A stretch of DNA of 7,075 bases from assembly GCA_052168355.1 (NCBI GenBank), contig JBQLZQ010000090.1, positions 1 through 7,075 on the forward strand, written 5' to 3'. Of the stretch, positions 1 to 5,262 are shown piece by piece (the first letter of the stretch is position 1; each line of letters starts with the position of its first letter). The position numbers were made by a program, and so were the translations under genes. The notes below the pieces were generated by a model. That model had not been told where the DNA came from. It saw only the letters and a program-made list of their open reading frames with translations, and ran no database searches. Source of the DNA: JBQLZQ01 sp052168355. Lineage in GTDB: Bacteria; Pseudomonadota; Alphaproteobacteria; DSM-16000; Inquilinaceae.

Positions 1-234
1 GAGGTGACACAAACCAAAAAGACCACGATCCCCGGCCTTGAGCCGGGGTCCTGGGACGATGGCGCCGTTGGCGTGTCTCGCGGCGGCGCCGTTCCGCACA
101 GGCCCCTGATCGGTGTTGGGGCCGGATGTTGGGGCGGGGGCGTTTTGGCGCATCGCGCGGTCTTGCACCGGGGCGGGTTCGTGGCAGGATAGGGGCCTAA
201 GTCTTTCCCCCGCCGCGCAAGGACCCGCCGCCCC
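1..234. other. Intergenic region upstream of the nitroreductase gene
   Basis: I see no convincing gene here. The only open frame starts with GTG at position 4, lacks a ribosome binding site and gives a glycine-rich composition typical of chance frames in GC-rich DNA. A TGA at 5-7 could be the end of a gene left of the window, but this cannot be tested. The stretch holds one GC-rich hairpin (27-50) and the ribosome binding site AAGGA at 219-223, 11 bases ahead of the ATG at 235. A very weak promoter candidate is TTGCAC at 163-168 with AGGATA at 186-191, which matches the consensus poorly. Confidence 0.5.
27..50. repeat. GC-rich hairpin, REP-like intergenic palindrome
   Basis: The arms CCCCGGC (30-36) and GCCGGGG (42-48) are perfectly complementary around the loop CTTGA. 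GA/TC extend the stem past one bulged T. No T-run follows, so it is not a canonical intrinsic terminator. From memory, hairpins of this style are common between genes in alphaproteobacterial genomes. Only this one copy lies in the window, so its repeat status is inferred. Confidence 0.4.
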
Positions 235-807
235 ATGGATGCGATCGAAGCCCTGACCACCCGCGCCTCGGCCTTTCGCCTGGTCGACCCGGCGCCGCCG
301 CGGGACGCCGTCGACGCGGCCCTGGCCGCCGCCGCCCGGGCGCCCGATCACGGCCGGCTGCGGCCCTGGCGGTTCCTGATCGTGCGCGGCGACGCACGGG
401 CCCGCCTGGGCGACGTGCTGGCCGAGGCTTTGCGCGCCCGCACCCCCGGCGCGGCCGACGGCTTTTACGAGAAGGAGCGGGAAAAGCCGCTGCGCGCGCC
501 GCTGATCCTGGTGGTCGCGGCGCGGGTGACCCCCGACCACCCAAAGATCCCCGTCGCCGAGCAGATCGCCTCGGCGGTGTGCGCCGCCCATGCCGCCCTG
601 CTGGCCTTCCACGCAAAGGGCTACGGCACCATGTGGAAGACCGGCCCGGCGACCGAGGACCCGGCGGTCAAGGCGGCCCTGGGGCTGGCGCCCGCCGACA
701 GCATCGTCGGCTTCCTCTACGCCGGCACCGCCGCCCCCTCCGACGGCCCGCCCGTGCGCCGGCCCGACCCGGCCGACCACGTCGTGGAGTGGCAAGGGCC
801 CGCGTGA
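235..807 (+). CDS. Nitroreductase family protein (YdjA-like)
   Basis: The 190-aa product is a probable FMN-dependent NAD(P)H oxidoreductase of the nitroreductase superfamily, cytoplasmic and normally dimeric; the substrate is unknown. Features seen are the N-terminal helix with T9-R10 where the family has its flavin-phosphate arginine, the block APDHGRLRPWRFLIV (about residues 36-50) matching the family pattern APSHxNxQPWRF, and GYGTMWKTG (129-137) matching the GxGxxWxTG flavin-site motif of YdjA-like members. The length is usual for the compact YdjA group. The ATG at 235 is preceded by AAGGA at 219-223. The C-terminus, PDPADHVVEWQGPA, fits the family's usual ending. It matters here because the same codons reappear at the end of the HTH gene at 1115-1438. 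No canonical terminator follows; the tRNA-Lys gene lies 111 bases downstream and has its own -10-like element. Confidence 0.9.
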   Translation: MDAIEALTTRASAFRLVDPAPPRDAVDAALAAAARAPDHGRLRPWRFLIVRGDARARLGDVLAEALRARTPGAADGFYEKEREKPLRAPLILVVAARVTPDHPKIPVAEQIASAVCAAHAALLAFHAKGYGTMWKTGPATEDPAVKAALGLAPADSIVGFLYAGTAAPSDGPPVRRPDPADHVVEWQGPA

Positions 808-895
808 TCGGGAAGGGGACGGTCACCCCTGTAAGGGCAGGGCGGGGGGCCCGGCCGGACAGGGGCCACGAAACCGTTGCCCGCCGCGCCGTGCC

Positions 896-901
896 TATGA
901 T
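896..901 (+). promoter_or_regulatory. Putative -10 element of the tRNA-Lys gene
   Basis: TATGAT lies 17 bases before the first base of the mature tRNA. The same CTATGATA string stands 16 bases before the degenerate tRNA copy (1453-1458), so it is kept between the two copies. No good -35 is seen at normal spacing; TTGCCC at 877-882 is too close. Confidence 0.4.
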
Positions 902-918
902 ACCACCCTGCCCAGGTG

Positions 919-994
<76 letters not shown>

Positions 995-1020
995 TTTTTT
1001 CAAAAGGCCATATGGAGAGC

Positions 1021-1044
1021 AGGTCAGCTTGGCTGGCCTTTTTT
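1021..1044 (+). terminator. Intrinsic terminator of tRNA-Lys
   Basis: AGGTCAGC (1021-1028) pairs with GCTGGCCT (1032-1039), including one G-U pair, around a 3-base loop. A T-run follows (1039-1044). An alternative longer pairing is AAAAGGCCA (1002-1010) with TGGCCTTTT (1034-1042). Either form gives a normal Rho-independent terminator 27 bases after the CCA end. Confidence 0.85.
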
Positions 1045-1045
1045 C

Positions 1046-1088
1046 TGTCCGGTGCGACCTGTCACCGATGTCTCGGGTCGCTCGGACA
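1046..1088 (+). promoter_or_regulatory. Long dyad in the leader of the HTH gene
   Basis: TGTCCGGTGCGACC (1046-1059) pairs with GGTCGCTCGGACA (1076-1088). The stem has 13 pairs with one G-U pair and one bulged T at 1053; a further G-U and G-C pair (1060/1075, 1061/1074) can shorten the loop. It ends 26 bases before the start codon. It could be a DNA operator for the HTH protein encoded just downstream, which is the usual autoregulation in the HigA/NadS group, or an RNA hairpin in the leader. No T-run follows, so it is not a terminator. Confidence 0.5.
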
Positions 1089-1114
1089 CTGAGAGAAAGC
1101 TACGGAGAGTAACC

Positions 1115-1438
1115 ATGGCTCGCAAGCCATTCGACAAGATCATGGACGGCCTCACGGACGCCTTGGCCTATGCCGAAGGCGACAAGAGCCGTGGCAAGGC
1201 GCACGAGGTGGCAGTGCCGACCCTGGACGTGCGCGCCGCGCGCAAGAAGCTCGGCCTGTCACAGGATAAGTTTGCCGAGGCGTTCAAGATCAGTTCCTCG
1301 ACACTTCGCAAGTGGGAGCAGGGCACGCGGCAGCCGCACGGCCCGGCGCGCGTTCTTCTCAGGGTCATCGAAAAGGAGCCGGAAGCAGTAAGGCGGGCCT
1401 TGGCCGACCATGGGGTCGAATGGCAAGGACCCGCGTGA
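1115..1438 (+). CDS. HTH protein, HigA/NadS antitoxin-like, chimeric C-terminus
   Basis: The 107-aa product has an XRE-type helix-turn-helix at about residues 37-85: LDVRAARKKLGLSQDKFAEA, then SSSTLRKWEQGTRQPHGPAR. The pattern LSQxxFAxxFxISxxTLRKWEQGxRxPxGPAxxLL is that of the HigA/NadS type of antitoxin and regulator proteins. Such proteins normally bind their own promoter and often neutralise a RelE/HigB-like toxin encoded just upstream. Here the upstream neighbour is a tRNA gene, so no toxin is present and the gene is an orphan in this window. The start is the ATG at 1115, with GGAG at 1104-1107 seven bases ahead; longer reading of the frame would begin inside the tRNA and is rejected. The last residues, LADHGVEWQGPA, match the nitroreductase ending PADHVVEWQGPA, and the DNA similarity continues past the stop codon. 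The natural family end is probably near residue 95. Base composition is lower in GC than the nitroreductase gene. Confidence 0.85.
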   Translation: MARKPFDKIMDGLTDALAYAEGDKSRGKAHEVAVPTLDVRAARKKLGLSQDKFAEAFKISSSTLRKWEQGTRQPHGPARVLLRVIEKEPEAVRRALADHGVEWQGPA

Positions 1439-1474
1439 CCCGGCGCCGCCTCTATGATATCCGCTGCTCAGGTG

Positions 1475-1550
1475 GGGCCTATGGCTCAGCTAGAAGAGCA
1501 GCCGACACTTGATCAGCGGGTCCTAGGTTGGAGCCCCAGTGCGCCCACCA
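1475..1550 (+). pseudogene. Degenerate second copy of tRNA-Lys
   Basis: These 76 bases align without gaps to the intact tRNA-Lys, with 11 substitutions. The anticodon bases CTT are kept, but U33 is replaced by A, A37 by G, G18 by A and C56 by G. Mismatches break the acceptor stem (5:68, C-C), the anticodon stem (29:41, C-A) and the T stem (51:63, A-C). The 3' half from TCAGCGGGTCCTAGG onward is best preserved, and the encoded CCA is intact. Loss of U33 and of the G18 and C56 tertiary contacts makes a working tRNA unlikely. The preceding TATGATA and CAGGTG are shared with the first copy. Confidence 0.8.
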
Positions 1551-1565
1551 ATCCTTCAAAGGGTT

Positions 1566-1598
1566 GGAGCGTCGCGGGACGATGCTCTGGCTTTTTTT
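1566..1598 (+). terminator. Terminator-like hairpin after the tRNA pseudogene
   Basis: GAGCGTCG (1567-1574) pairs with CGATGCTC (1580-1587), including one G-U pair, around a 5-base loop. After three intervening bases comes a run of seven T (1592-1598). It would end transcription from the HTH gene and tRNA copy and insulate the downstream ATPase gene. Confidence 0.6.
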
Positions 1599-1722
1599 GA
1601 CGACCATTTGGTGGCTTCCCCGATCCTGGAATCTCCCGATGGGTCACGGCTCGGCCTTGCCGATAGGTCCGATTGGGATCAGCGCGTTGACCGGAGTCGA
1701 TCGCGCTAGTAAAAAGTTAACT

Positions 1723-1739
1723 ATTGGCAACCTGCCAAT
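1723..1739 (+). promoter_or_regulatory. Perfect inverted repeat, candidate operator of the ATPase gene
   Basis: ATTGGCA and TGCCAAT are perfect 7-base arms around ACC. The repeat lies 22 bases ahead of a TATACT hexamer (1761-1766) that could be a -10 element, in the 242-base gap between the terminator-like hairpin and the ATPase gene. Size and position fit a dimeric regulator's site. The HTH protein encoded upstream is a possible binder, but this is inference, and the arms do not match the dyad at 1046-1088. Confidence 0.4.
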
Positions 1740-1760
1740 GCTCGCTAAAGCGGTCGCACT

Positions 1761-1766
1761 TATACT
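1761..1766 (+). promoter_or_regulatory. Possible -10 element of the ATPase gene
   Basis: TATACT matches five of six consensus bases and lies 74 bases ahead of the start codon. No clear -35 sits at 16-18 bases' distance. A competing, weaker candidate upstream is TTGACC (1687-1692) with TAAAAA (1710-1715) at 17 bases' spacing. Confidence 0.3.
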
Positions 1767-1840
1767 GTCCTACCGCGAGGTGAGCTTTTGTTTGATCGGG
1801 GCCGTGAATACCGCCTCGGCGAATAGAAGGAGATATAGAT

Positions 1841-3661
1841 ATGGCCGATTATTCGGTTGGTTCACCCGTGCGCGATATGTTGCCAATGACGGTCGCGAAG
1901 ATGGGTTTCTTGGTAGATCGCCTAAACCAAGACTGCTCCCCACTCCAATTTCTTCGCGAACTCACGAAGAATTCCATTGAAGGAATTCAACGACTCGAGA
2001 ATCCCGTTGGAGAAATCCGCTGGGACGTTGACTGGAATCGATTCGATCTCGTTGGGCCGGACTCTCCACAAAAGCTCTGCGTCGTTGATACCGGTATCGG
2101 TATGAATGGTGAGGAGATGGTTGAGTACATCAACAAGCTGTCATCATCGATTCACAAGCAATCGGCATCAGGAAACTTCGGTGTCGGAGCCAAGATTTCA
2201 GCTGCTCCACTCAATCCGGAAGGCCTCGTTTATCTGAGTTGGAAAGCTGGAAAAGGTTACATGATCCACCTCCACCGCGATGAATTGACTGGTGACTACG
2301 GGTTGATCAGATTCGCCAATGGTGAGTTCTGGCAACCGATTTCCAACGACGTGAAGCCGGCCCCAATTGACACGCATGGCACAATGGTTGTGTTGCTTGG
2401 TAAGGGCCTAGATCACAATACGATGGAGGCGCCGTCGGGCGCGAAGATGCCGCGTAAATGGGTCCTGCGATATCTCAATTCTCGCTTCTTTCGTTTCCCT
2501 GACGGCGTGACAGTGAAATCTCGTGAAGGCTGGGATCTGCCTCGTGGAGACCAACACAGCTTCCTTCGGACAATTACTGGACAAGGACCTTGGCTCGACG
2601 AAAATAGCCAGTCGAAAGGCACCGTGCGCCTCAATGATACCAAGGCGACCGCACACTGGTGGATCATCAAGGAGTCCGCTGACACCAACAGCGGTCACTA
2701 CACGCCTGGCGGACATGTTGCGGCCCTGTTTCAGGAGGAACTATACGAGTTAGTCCATGGGCCGGCCGGTTATGCGAGACTGCAAGCCTTTGGCGTCGTA
2801 TTCGGTGGTGATCGTGTTGTCCTCTATGTGGAACCTGACCACGGATCCGTTCAATCCGTGACAGCAAACACCGCTCGCACTCACCTTTTGATTTCCAACG
2901 ACTCTCTTGATTGGCCAGCATACGCCACTGAGTTTCGCGGCCACATGCCCCAGGAACTCAGGGATTACCAAGATGAGATCGGCATGGGGGCAAGTCACAC
3001 AGACCACCGAAAGGCTATTCGCGAGCGGCTCAAAACCATTCGCGAGCTTTTTCACTTTGGGCGCTATCGACCAAAACTTGGCGGTAAATACTCTGCTAAT
3101 CCTGGTGAAAACGCAGGTGGGAGTCCGGCGGACACCGAACGCGCTAAGAGCGACGCATCTTCGTCCGGTGGGGGCCGCGGCGGAACAAAAGGCGACATCT
3201 ACGCGCTTTTTTCGGATGAAACCGGGGACCCAGCAGAGTTGATCGACTTCCCGTCAGAGCCGCGACCAGTTTGGATTTCTGAGGAAGACGGTTCGAGGAC
3301 ATCAGGCGATCTTGATGACCGTGCGGCACGATTCCTGCCGGATCAAAACCTGCTCCTCATCAATGGCGACTTCCGCGCGTTCACCGATATGATCGACCGA
3401 TGGACTCGTAAGTATGATCAGATTCCCGGCTGCCGACAAACGATCCAAGAAGTTGTTCGGGAATGGTTCGAGCAGCAACTGATTGAGACGGTGATGAGTG
3501 CAATTGCTCTAAAGCAGGGAGGCAAATGGAGCATGCAGGAGCTTGCCAAGCTTTGGGATGAAACAGCGCTTACCGCGGCAGTCCTCCCTCGCTACCACAT
3601 CGACATGAACATAAAGCGCGTTCTTGGCCAAAAGTTGGGAAGGCTTTCGGCAGCGGCCTAA
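1841..3661 (+). CDS. GHKL (Bergerat-fold) ATPase, 606 aa, function unknown
   Basis: The N-terminal third carries a GHKL ATP-binding domain like that of Hsp90, MutL, MORC and histidine kinases. The N box is LRELTKNSIEGI (E40, N44, E47). The first glycine box is VVDTGIGMNGEEM (D83, G85, G87). The second is GNFGVGAKIS (G111-K118). The ATP-lid threonine motif is DTHGTMVVL (177-185). E40 ahead of N44 is the usual catalytic base position in Hsp90/MutL/MORC-type enzymes, and no histidine-kinase H-box or DHp domain is seen. A middle region (about 190-410) may be a transducer-type domain. A Gly/Ser/Asp-rich linker (about 413-450) leads to a C-terminal domain (about 495-606) that I do not recognise. 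AAGGAG at 1827-1832, eight bases before the ATG, fixes the start. GC content is markedly lower than in the flanking genes, suggesting transfer. It stands alone between terminators. MORC/Hsp90-like ATPases do occur in prokaryotic defence loci, but nothing here proves that role. Confidence 0.88.
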   Translation: MADYSVGSPVRDMLPMTVAKMGFLVDRLNQDCSPLQFLRELTKNSIEGIQRLENPVGEIRWDVDWNRFDLVGPDSPQKLCVVDTGIGMNGEEMVEYINKLSSSIHKQSASGNFGVGAKISAAPLNPEGLVYLSWKAGKGYMIHLHRDELTGDYGLIRFANGEFWQPISNDVKPAPIDTHGTMVVLLGKGLDHNTMEAPSGAKMPRKWVLRYLNSRFFRFPDGVTVKSREGWDLPRGDQHSFLRTITGQGPWLDENSQSKGTVRLNDTKATAHWWIIKESADTNSGHYTPGGHVAALFQEELYELVHGPAGYARLQAFGVVFGGDRVVLYVEPDHGSVQSVTANTARTHLLISNDSLDWPAYATEFRGHMPQELRDYQDEIGMGASHTDHRKAIRERLKTIRELFHFGRYRPKLGGKYSANPGENAGGSPADTERAKSDASSSGGGRGGTKGDIYALFSDETGDPAELIDFPSEPRPVWISEEDGSRTSGDLDDRAARFLPDQNLLLINGDFRAFTDMIDRWTRKYDQIPGCRQTIQEVVREWFEQQLIETVMSAIALKQGGKWSMQELAKLWDETALTAAVLPRYHIDMNIKRVLGQKLGRLSAAA

Positions 3662-3682
3662 GGATATCTTGTGTAAGTCTGC

Positions 3683-3709
3683 GCCCCCAGCGGTCCGCTG
3701 GGGGCTTTT
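3683..3709 (+). terminator. Intrinsic terminator of the ATPase gene
   Basis: GCCCCCAGCG (3683-3692) pairs perfectly with CGCTGGGGGC (3696-3705) around the loop GTC. TTTT follows, then CGTCTT. It lies 21 bases after the stop codon of the ATPase gene. Confidence 0.9.
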
Positions 3710-3739
3710 CGTCTTGAAACTTTTGCAACTGGCCGCCGG

Positions 3740-3985
3740 CGGCGGCGACCAACTGACCTCCCACTGCGGTCCTGGCGACCTCGCACAATGCATCAGGCCG
3801 AAATTGGCCATCGCGAGCGCCGCAAAGTAGTCGTCATGCGCACCGGAGGCGGCATTCATCGTCGTATCGCACGCCTGCTACCGGCGCGGCCAATCGAGCC
3901 GGTAACCTCTTAAAGCCCTCTTAACTTCGGCCCACCCATACTTGGCTTCATGGCCAGGCCCCGTCTTCGCGTCGACAATGACCGC
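3740..3985 (-). pseudogene. Decayed fragment resembling a phage large-terminase C-terminus
   Basis: Read on the minus strand from about 3985, one frame gives VIVDAKTGPGHEAKYGW, then VKRALRGYRLDWPRR, then a TAG stop (3878-3880). The same frame continues with QACDTTMNAASGAHDDYFAALAMANFGL. The HDDYxxALAxA pattern near a C-terminus is typical of the nuclease domain of phage terminase large subunits, where the aspartates bind metal. I judge this from pattern memory, not from a search. The upstream part of the gene is absent: above 3985 the frame runs into GC-rich sequence that carries other features. There is no credible start. It may mark an old phage remnant at the right edge of the insert. A chance frame cannot be excluded. 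Confidence 0.35.
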
Positions 3986-4080
3986 CGGCCGCGCCCCCGG
4001 CGCGGCCCGCGCGGTCGTGGGCCGTGGGGCCGGGCGCGGACGGGGCCGAAGGGTCTCACGCGGTCGGCCATCCTGTGGGG

Positions 4081-4200
4081 GCCGTGGCATACCGCCGCTA
4101 CAGCCGCGACTATGTCTCCGTGGAGAACGAGGCCCGGCGCGCCCGGCGCGGCATCTGGGCCGGGTCGTTCGTGCCGCCGGAGGACTGGCGCCACCGGTAG
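4081..4200 (+). pseudogene. C-terminal remnant of a thermonuclease (SNase)-like gene
   Basis: The plus frame ending in TAG at 4198-4200 reads AVAYRRYSRDYVSVENEARR, then ARRGIWAGSFVPPEDWRHR. This is the characteristic end of bacterial staphylococcal-nuclease-like proteins (AYxxYSxxYxxxExxARxxxxGIWxGxFxxPxxWR). Upstream in the same frame the sequence is low-complexity Pro/Ala/Gly to a stop at 3979-3981, with no catalytic-core residues and no start. I also failed to find the core in the other two plus frames. The gene is therefore 5'-truncated or scrambled. It converges with the AhpD-like gene, 42 bases away. Confidence 0.6.
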
Positions 4201-4242
4201 GGCGCCGCCGCCTGTCGCCCGGCCGTCCCCGCCGCTCAAGCG

Positions 4243-4692
4243 TCAGGCATCGACCGGGTGCTGGGCGCGGAACCCGACGGCCAGCCGGTTCCAGACATTG
4301 ATGGTGCCGATGGCGACCGACAGCCTGGCGATCTCGTCCTCGGAGAAATGCGCCTTGAGCGGTTCGAAATCGGCGTCGGGCGCGCCCGACGCCGGCAGGT
4401 CGGTCAGGGCCTCGGTCCAGGCCAGCACGGCGCGTTCGCGCGCGTCGAACAGCGGGGATTCGCGCCACACGCAGACCAGATCGATCCACTGGTCGCTCAG
4501 ACCGTCGCGCCGCGCCTCCTTGGCGTGCATGTCGACGCAATAGGCGCAGCCGTTGATCTGCGACGCCCGAAGCTTGATCAGATGGATCAGGCGCGGGTCC
4601 AGACCCGACCGCCTGGCGACATAGGTCTCCAGCGCCAGGACCGCCTGGAAGGCGTCGGGGGCGGCATCGGCGTAGTTAAAGCGGGGTTGCAT
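4243..4692 (-). CDS. Carboxymuconolactone decarboxylase / AhpD-like protein
   Basis: The 149-aa product belongs to the AhpD-like superfamily. The redox motif is C49-A-Y-C52 followed by H56 (INGCAYCVDMH), set in the usual context LIKLRASQINGCAYC. The C-terminal helix pattern AIGTINVWNRLAVGFR is also typical of this group. Members with CxxC and the histidine act as thiol-dependent peroxidases or reductants that use lipoyl or other thiol partners; the exact substrate is not visible. AGGAGA (minus strand, 4703-4698) lies five bases before the ATG. The start lies inside the last codons of the Rrf2 gene, overlapping by 17 bases, so the two are translationally coupled and co-transcribed. Control by that regulator in response to oxidative or nitrosative stress is a reasonable inference. 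Confidence 0.92.
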   Translation of the reverse strand: MQPRFNYADAAPDAFQAVLALETYVARRSGLDPRLIHLIKLRASQINGCAYCVDMHAKEARRDGLSDQWIDLVCVWRESPLFDARERAVLAWTEALTDLPASGAPDADFEPLKAHFSEDEIARLSVAIGTINVWNRLAVGFRAQHPVDA

Positions 4693-5212
4693 GATCGTCT
4701 CCTGGTGGCTTGGTCGCGTTGGGTTTTCGTTCGTGGATCGCCAGAAAGGTGCAGCCTCTCGCCTGGAGCGTCCCGTCGTCCGCCTCGATCAGTTGCGACA
4801 GGATGTCGGCGATGCTGACCCGCCTGAGTTCGGCCCGGTAGACCTGCTCGGCGCGCAGCATGGCGGCGTTGATGTTGCAGGGCGCCTTGAGCAGACGCGC
4901 CGGCGGCGGGTTGGGGCCGCGCCGCCGGATCTCCTTGCAGCGAAAGGCCGGTTCCGGCCCCTCGACCGCCAGCACGATGTCGAGAAGCGTGATGTCCTTC
5001 GGCGCGCGCGCCAGCCTGTAGCCGCCCTTGGGGCCCGGCAGGGTCCGGAGGATGCCGGCGGCCGACAGCGCCTGCAGGTGCTTCAGAAGAAAGCTGGCCG
5101 AGACGCCGTGGAATTCCGCCAGCGCGGCGGCCGACAGGACGCCGTCCTCGGACAGCGCGCTGAGCATCGCGACGCTGTGGATCGCCTGCTCTATGCCGTC
5201 GCTGAGCTTCAT
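4676..5212 (-). CDS. Rrf2 family transcriptional regulator
   Basis: The product is 178 aa from the preferred ATG at 5212. An N-terminal winged helix-turn-helix shows MKLSDGIEQAIHSVAMLS, then VLSAAALAEFHGVSASFLLK (recognition region about residues 25-45) and the wing LPGPKGGYRLARAP (58-71), the classic Rrf2 signature. AGGAGG at 5222-5217, four bases upstream, supports this start. A longer in-frame start at 5245 lies inside the promoter palindrome and lacks a ribosome binding site. Cysteines are at 92, 112 and 154. IscR- and NsrR-type members hold their Fe-S cluster with three closely spaced cysteines (near 92, 98 and 104), so only the first is in place here and the C92-C112 segment (RRRGPNPPPARLLKA) is different. 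The gene leads a two-gene operon with the AhpD-like gene and is probably autoregulated. Confidence 0.93.
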   Translation of the reverse strand: MKLSDGIEQAIHSVAMLSALSEDGVLSAAALAEFHGVSASFLLKHLQALSAAGILRTLPGPKGGYRLARAPKDITLLDIVLAVEGPEPAFRCKEIRRRGPNPPPARLLKAPCNINAAMLRAEQVYRAELRRVSIADILSQLIEADDGTLQARGCTFLAIHERKPNATKPPGDDHATPL

Positions 5213-5216
5213 CGCT

Positions 5217-5222
5217 CCTCCT
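5217..5222 (-). promoter_or_regulatory. Ribosome binding site that sets the Rrf2 start
   Basis: AGGAGG on the minus strand lies four bases before the ATG at 5212-5210. It sits downstream of the alternative ATG at 5245, so it favours the shorter protein. Confidence 0.8.
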
Positions 5223-5227
5223 AATCG

Positions 5228-5244
5228 TGGATAAATATTATCCA
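5228..5244 (-). promoter_or_regulatory. Palindromic operator of the Rrf2-AhpD operon
   Basis: TGGATAA-TAT-TTATCCA is a perfect 7+3+7 palindrome; ATC/GAT one base further out extend the symmetry. It covers the predicted -10 region, so a bound dimer would block RNA polymerase. AT-rich dyads of this size next to their own gene are usual for Rrf2 regulators. Confidence 0.7.
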
Positions 5245-5262
5245 TGATTGAGGCGGCGTCAA
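5234..5262 (-). promoter_or_regulatory. Promoter of the Rrf2-AhpD operon
   Basis: On the minus strand TTGACG (5262-5257) is a good -35. After 16 or 17 bases comes TAATAT (5240-5235) or AATATT (5239-5234) as -10, embedded in the palindrome. Transcription would start a few bases before the ribosome binding site. Confidence 0.55.

Noticed and set aside
4..192. Small plus-strand frame starting with GTG
   Set aside because: No ribosome binding site, covers a palindromic hairpin, and its composition is like chance frames in GC-rich DNA.
1826..1843. Vector contamination because of the T7-like leader
   Set aside because: No T7 promoter, lac operator, tag or other vector sequence adjoins it, and the flanks look native.
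1528..1980. Plus-strand frame of 150 codons starting in the tRNA pseudogene
   Set aside because: No ribosome binding site, crosses a terminator-like hairpin and overlaps the start of the ATPase gene in another frame.
2408..3055. Minus-strand frames inside the ATPase gene
   Set aside because: No family pattern or ribosome binding site; fully covered by the ATPase coding frame.
3509..3700. Continuation of the terminase-like minus frame into the ATPase gene
   Set aside because: It runs through the perfect terminator and the ATPase 3' end; any real remnant ends before that.
3710..3960. A right-hand attachment copy of the tRNA-Lys 3' end
   Set aside because: I searched by eye for GGTTCGAGCCC and GCGCCCACCA beyond the ATPase gene and found no match.
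3942..4818. Long plus-strand frames opposite the AhpD-like and Rrf2 genes
   Set aside because: Antisense shadows of well-supported genes; only the short SNase-like end at 4081-4200 is credible.
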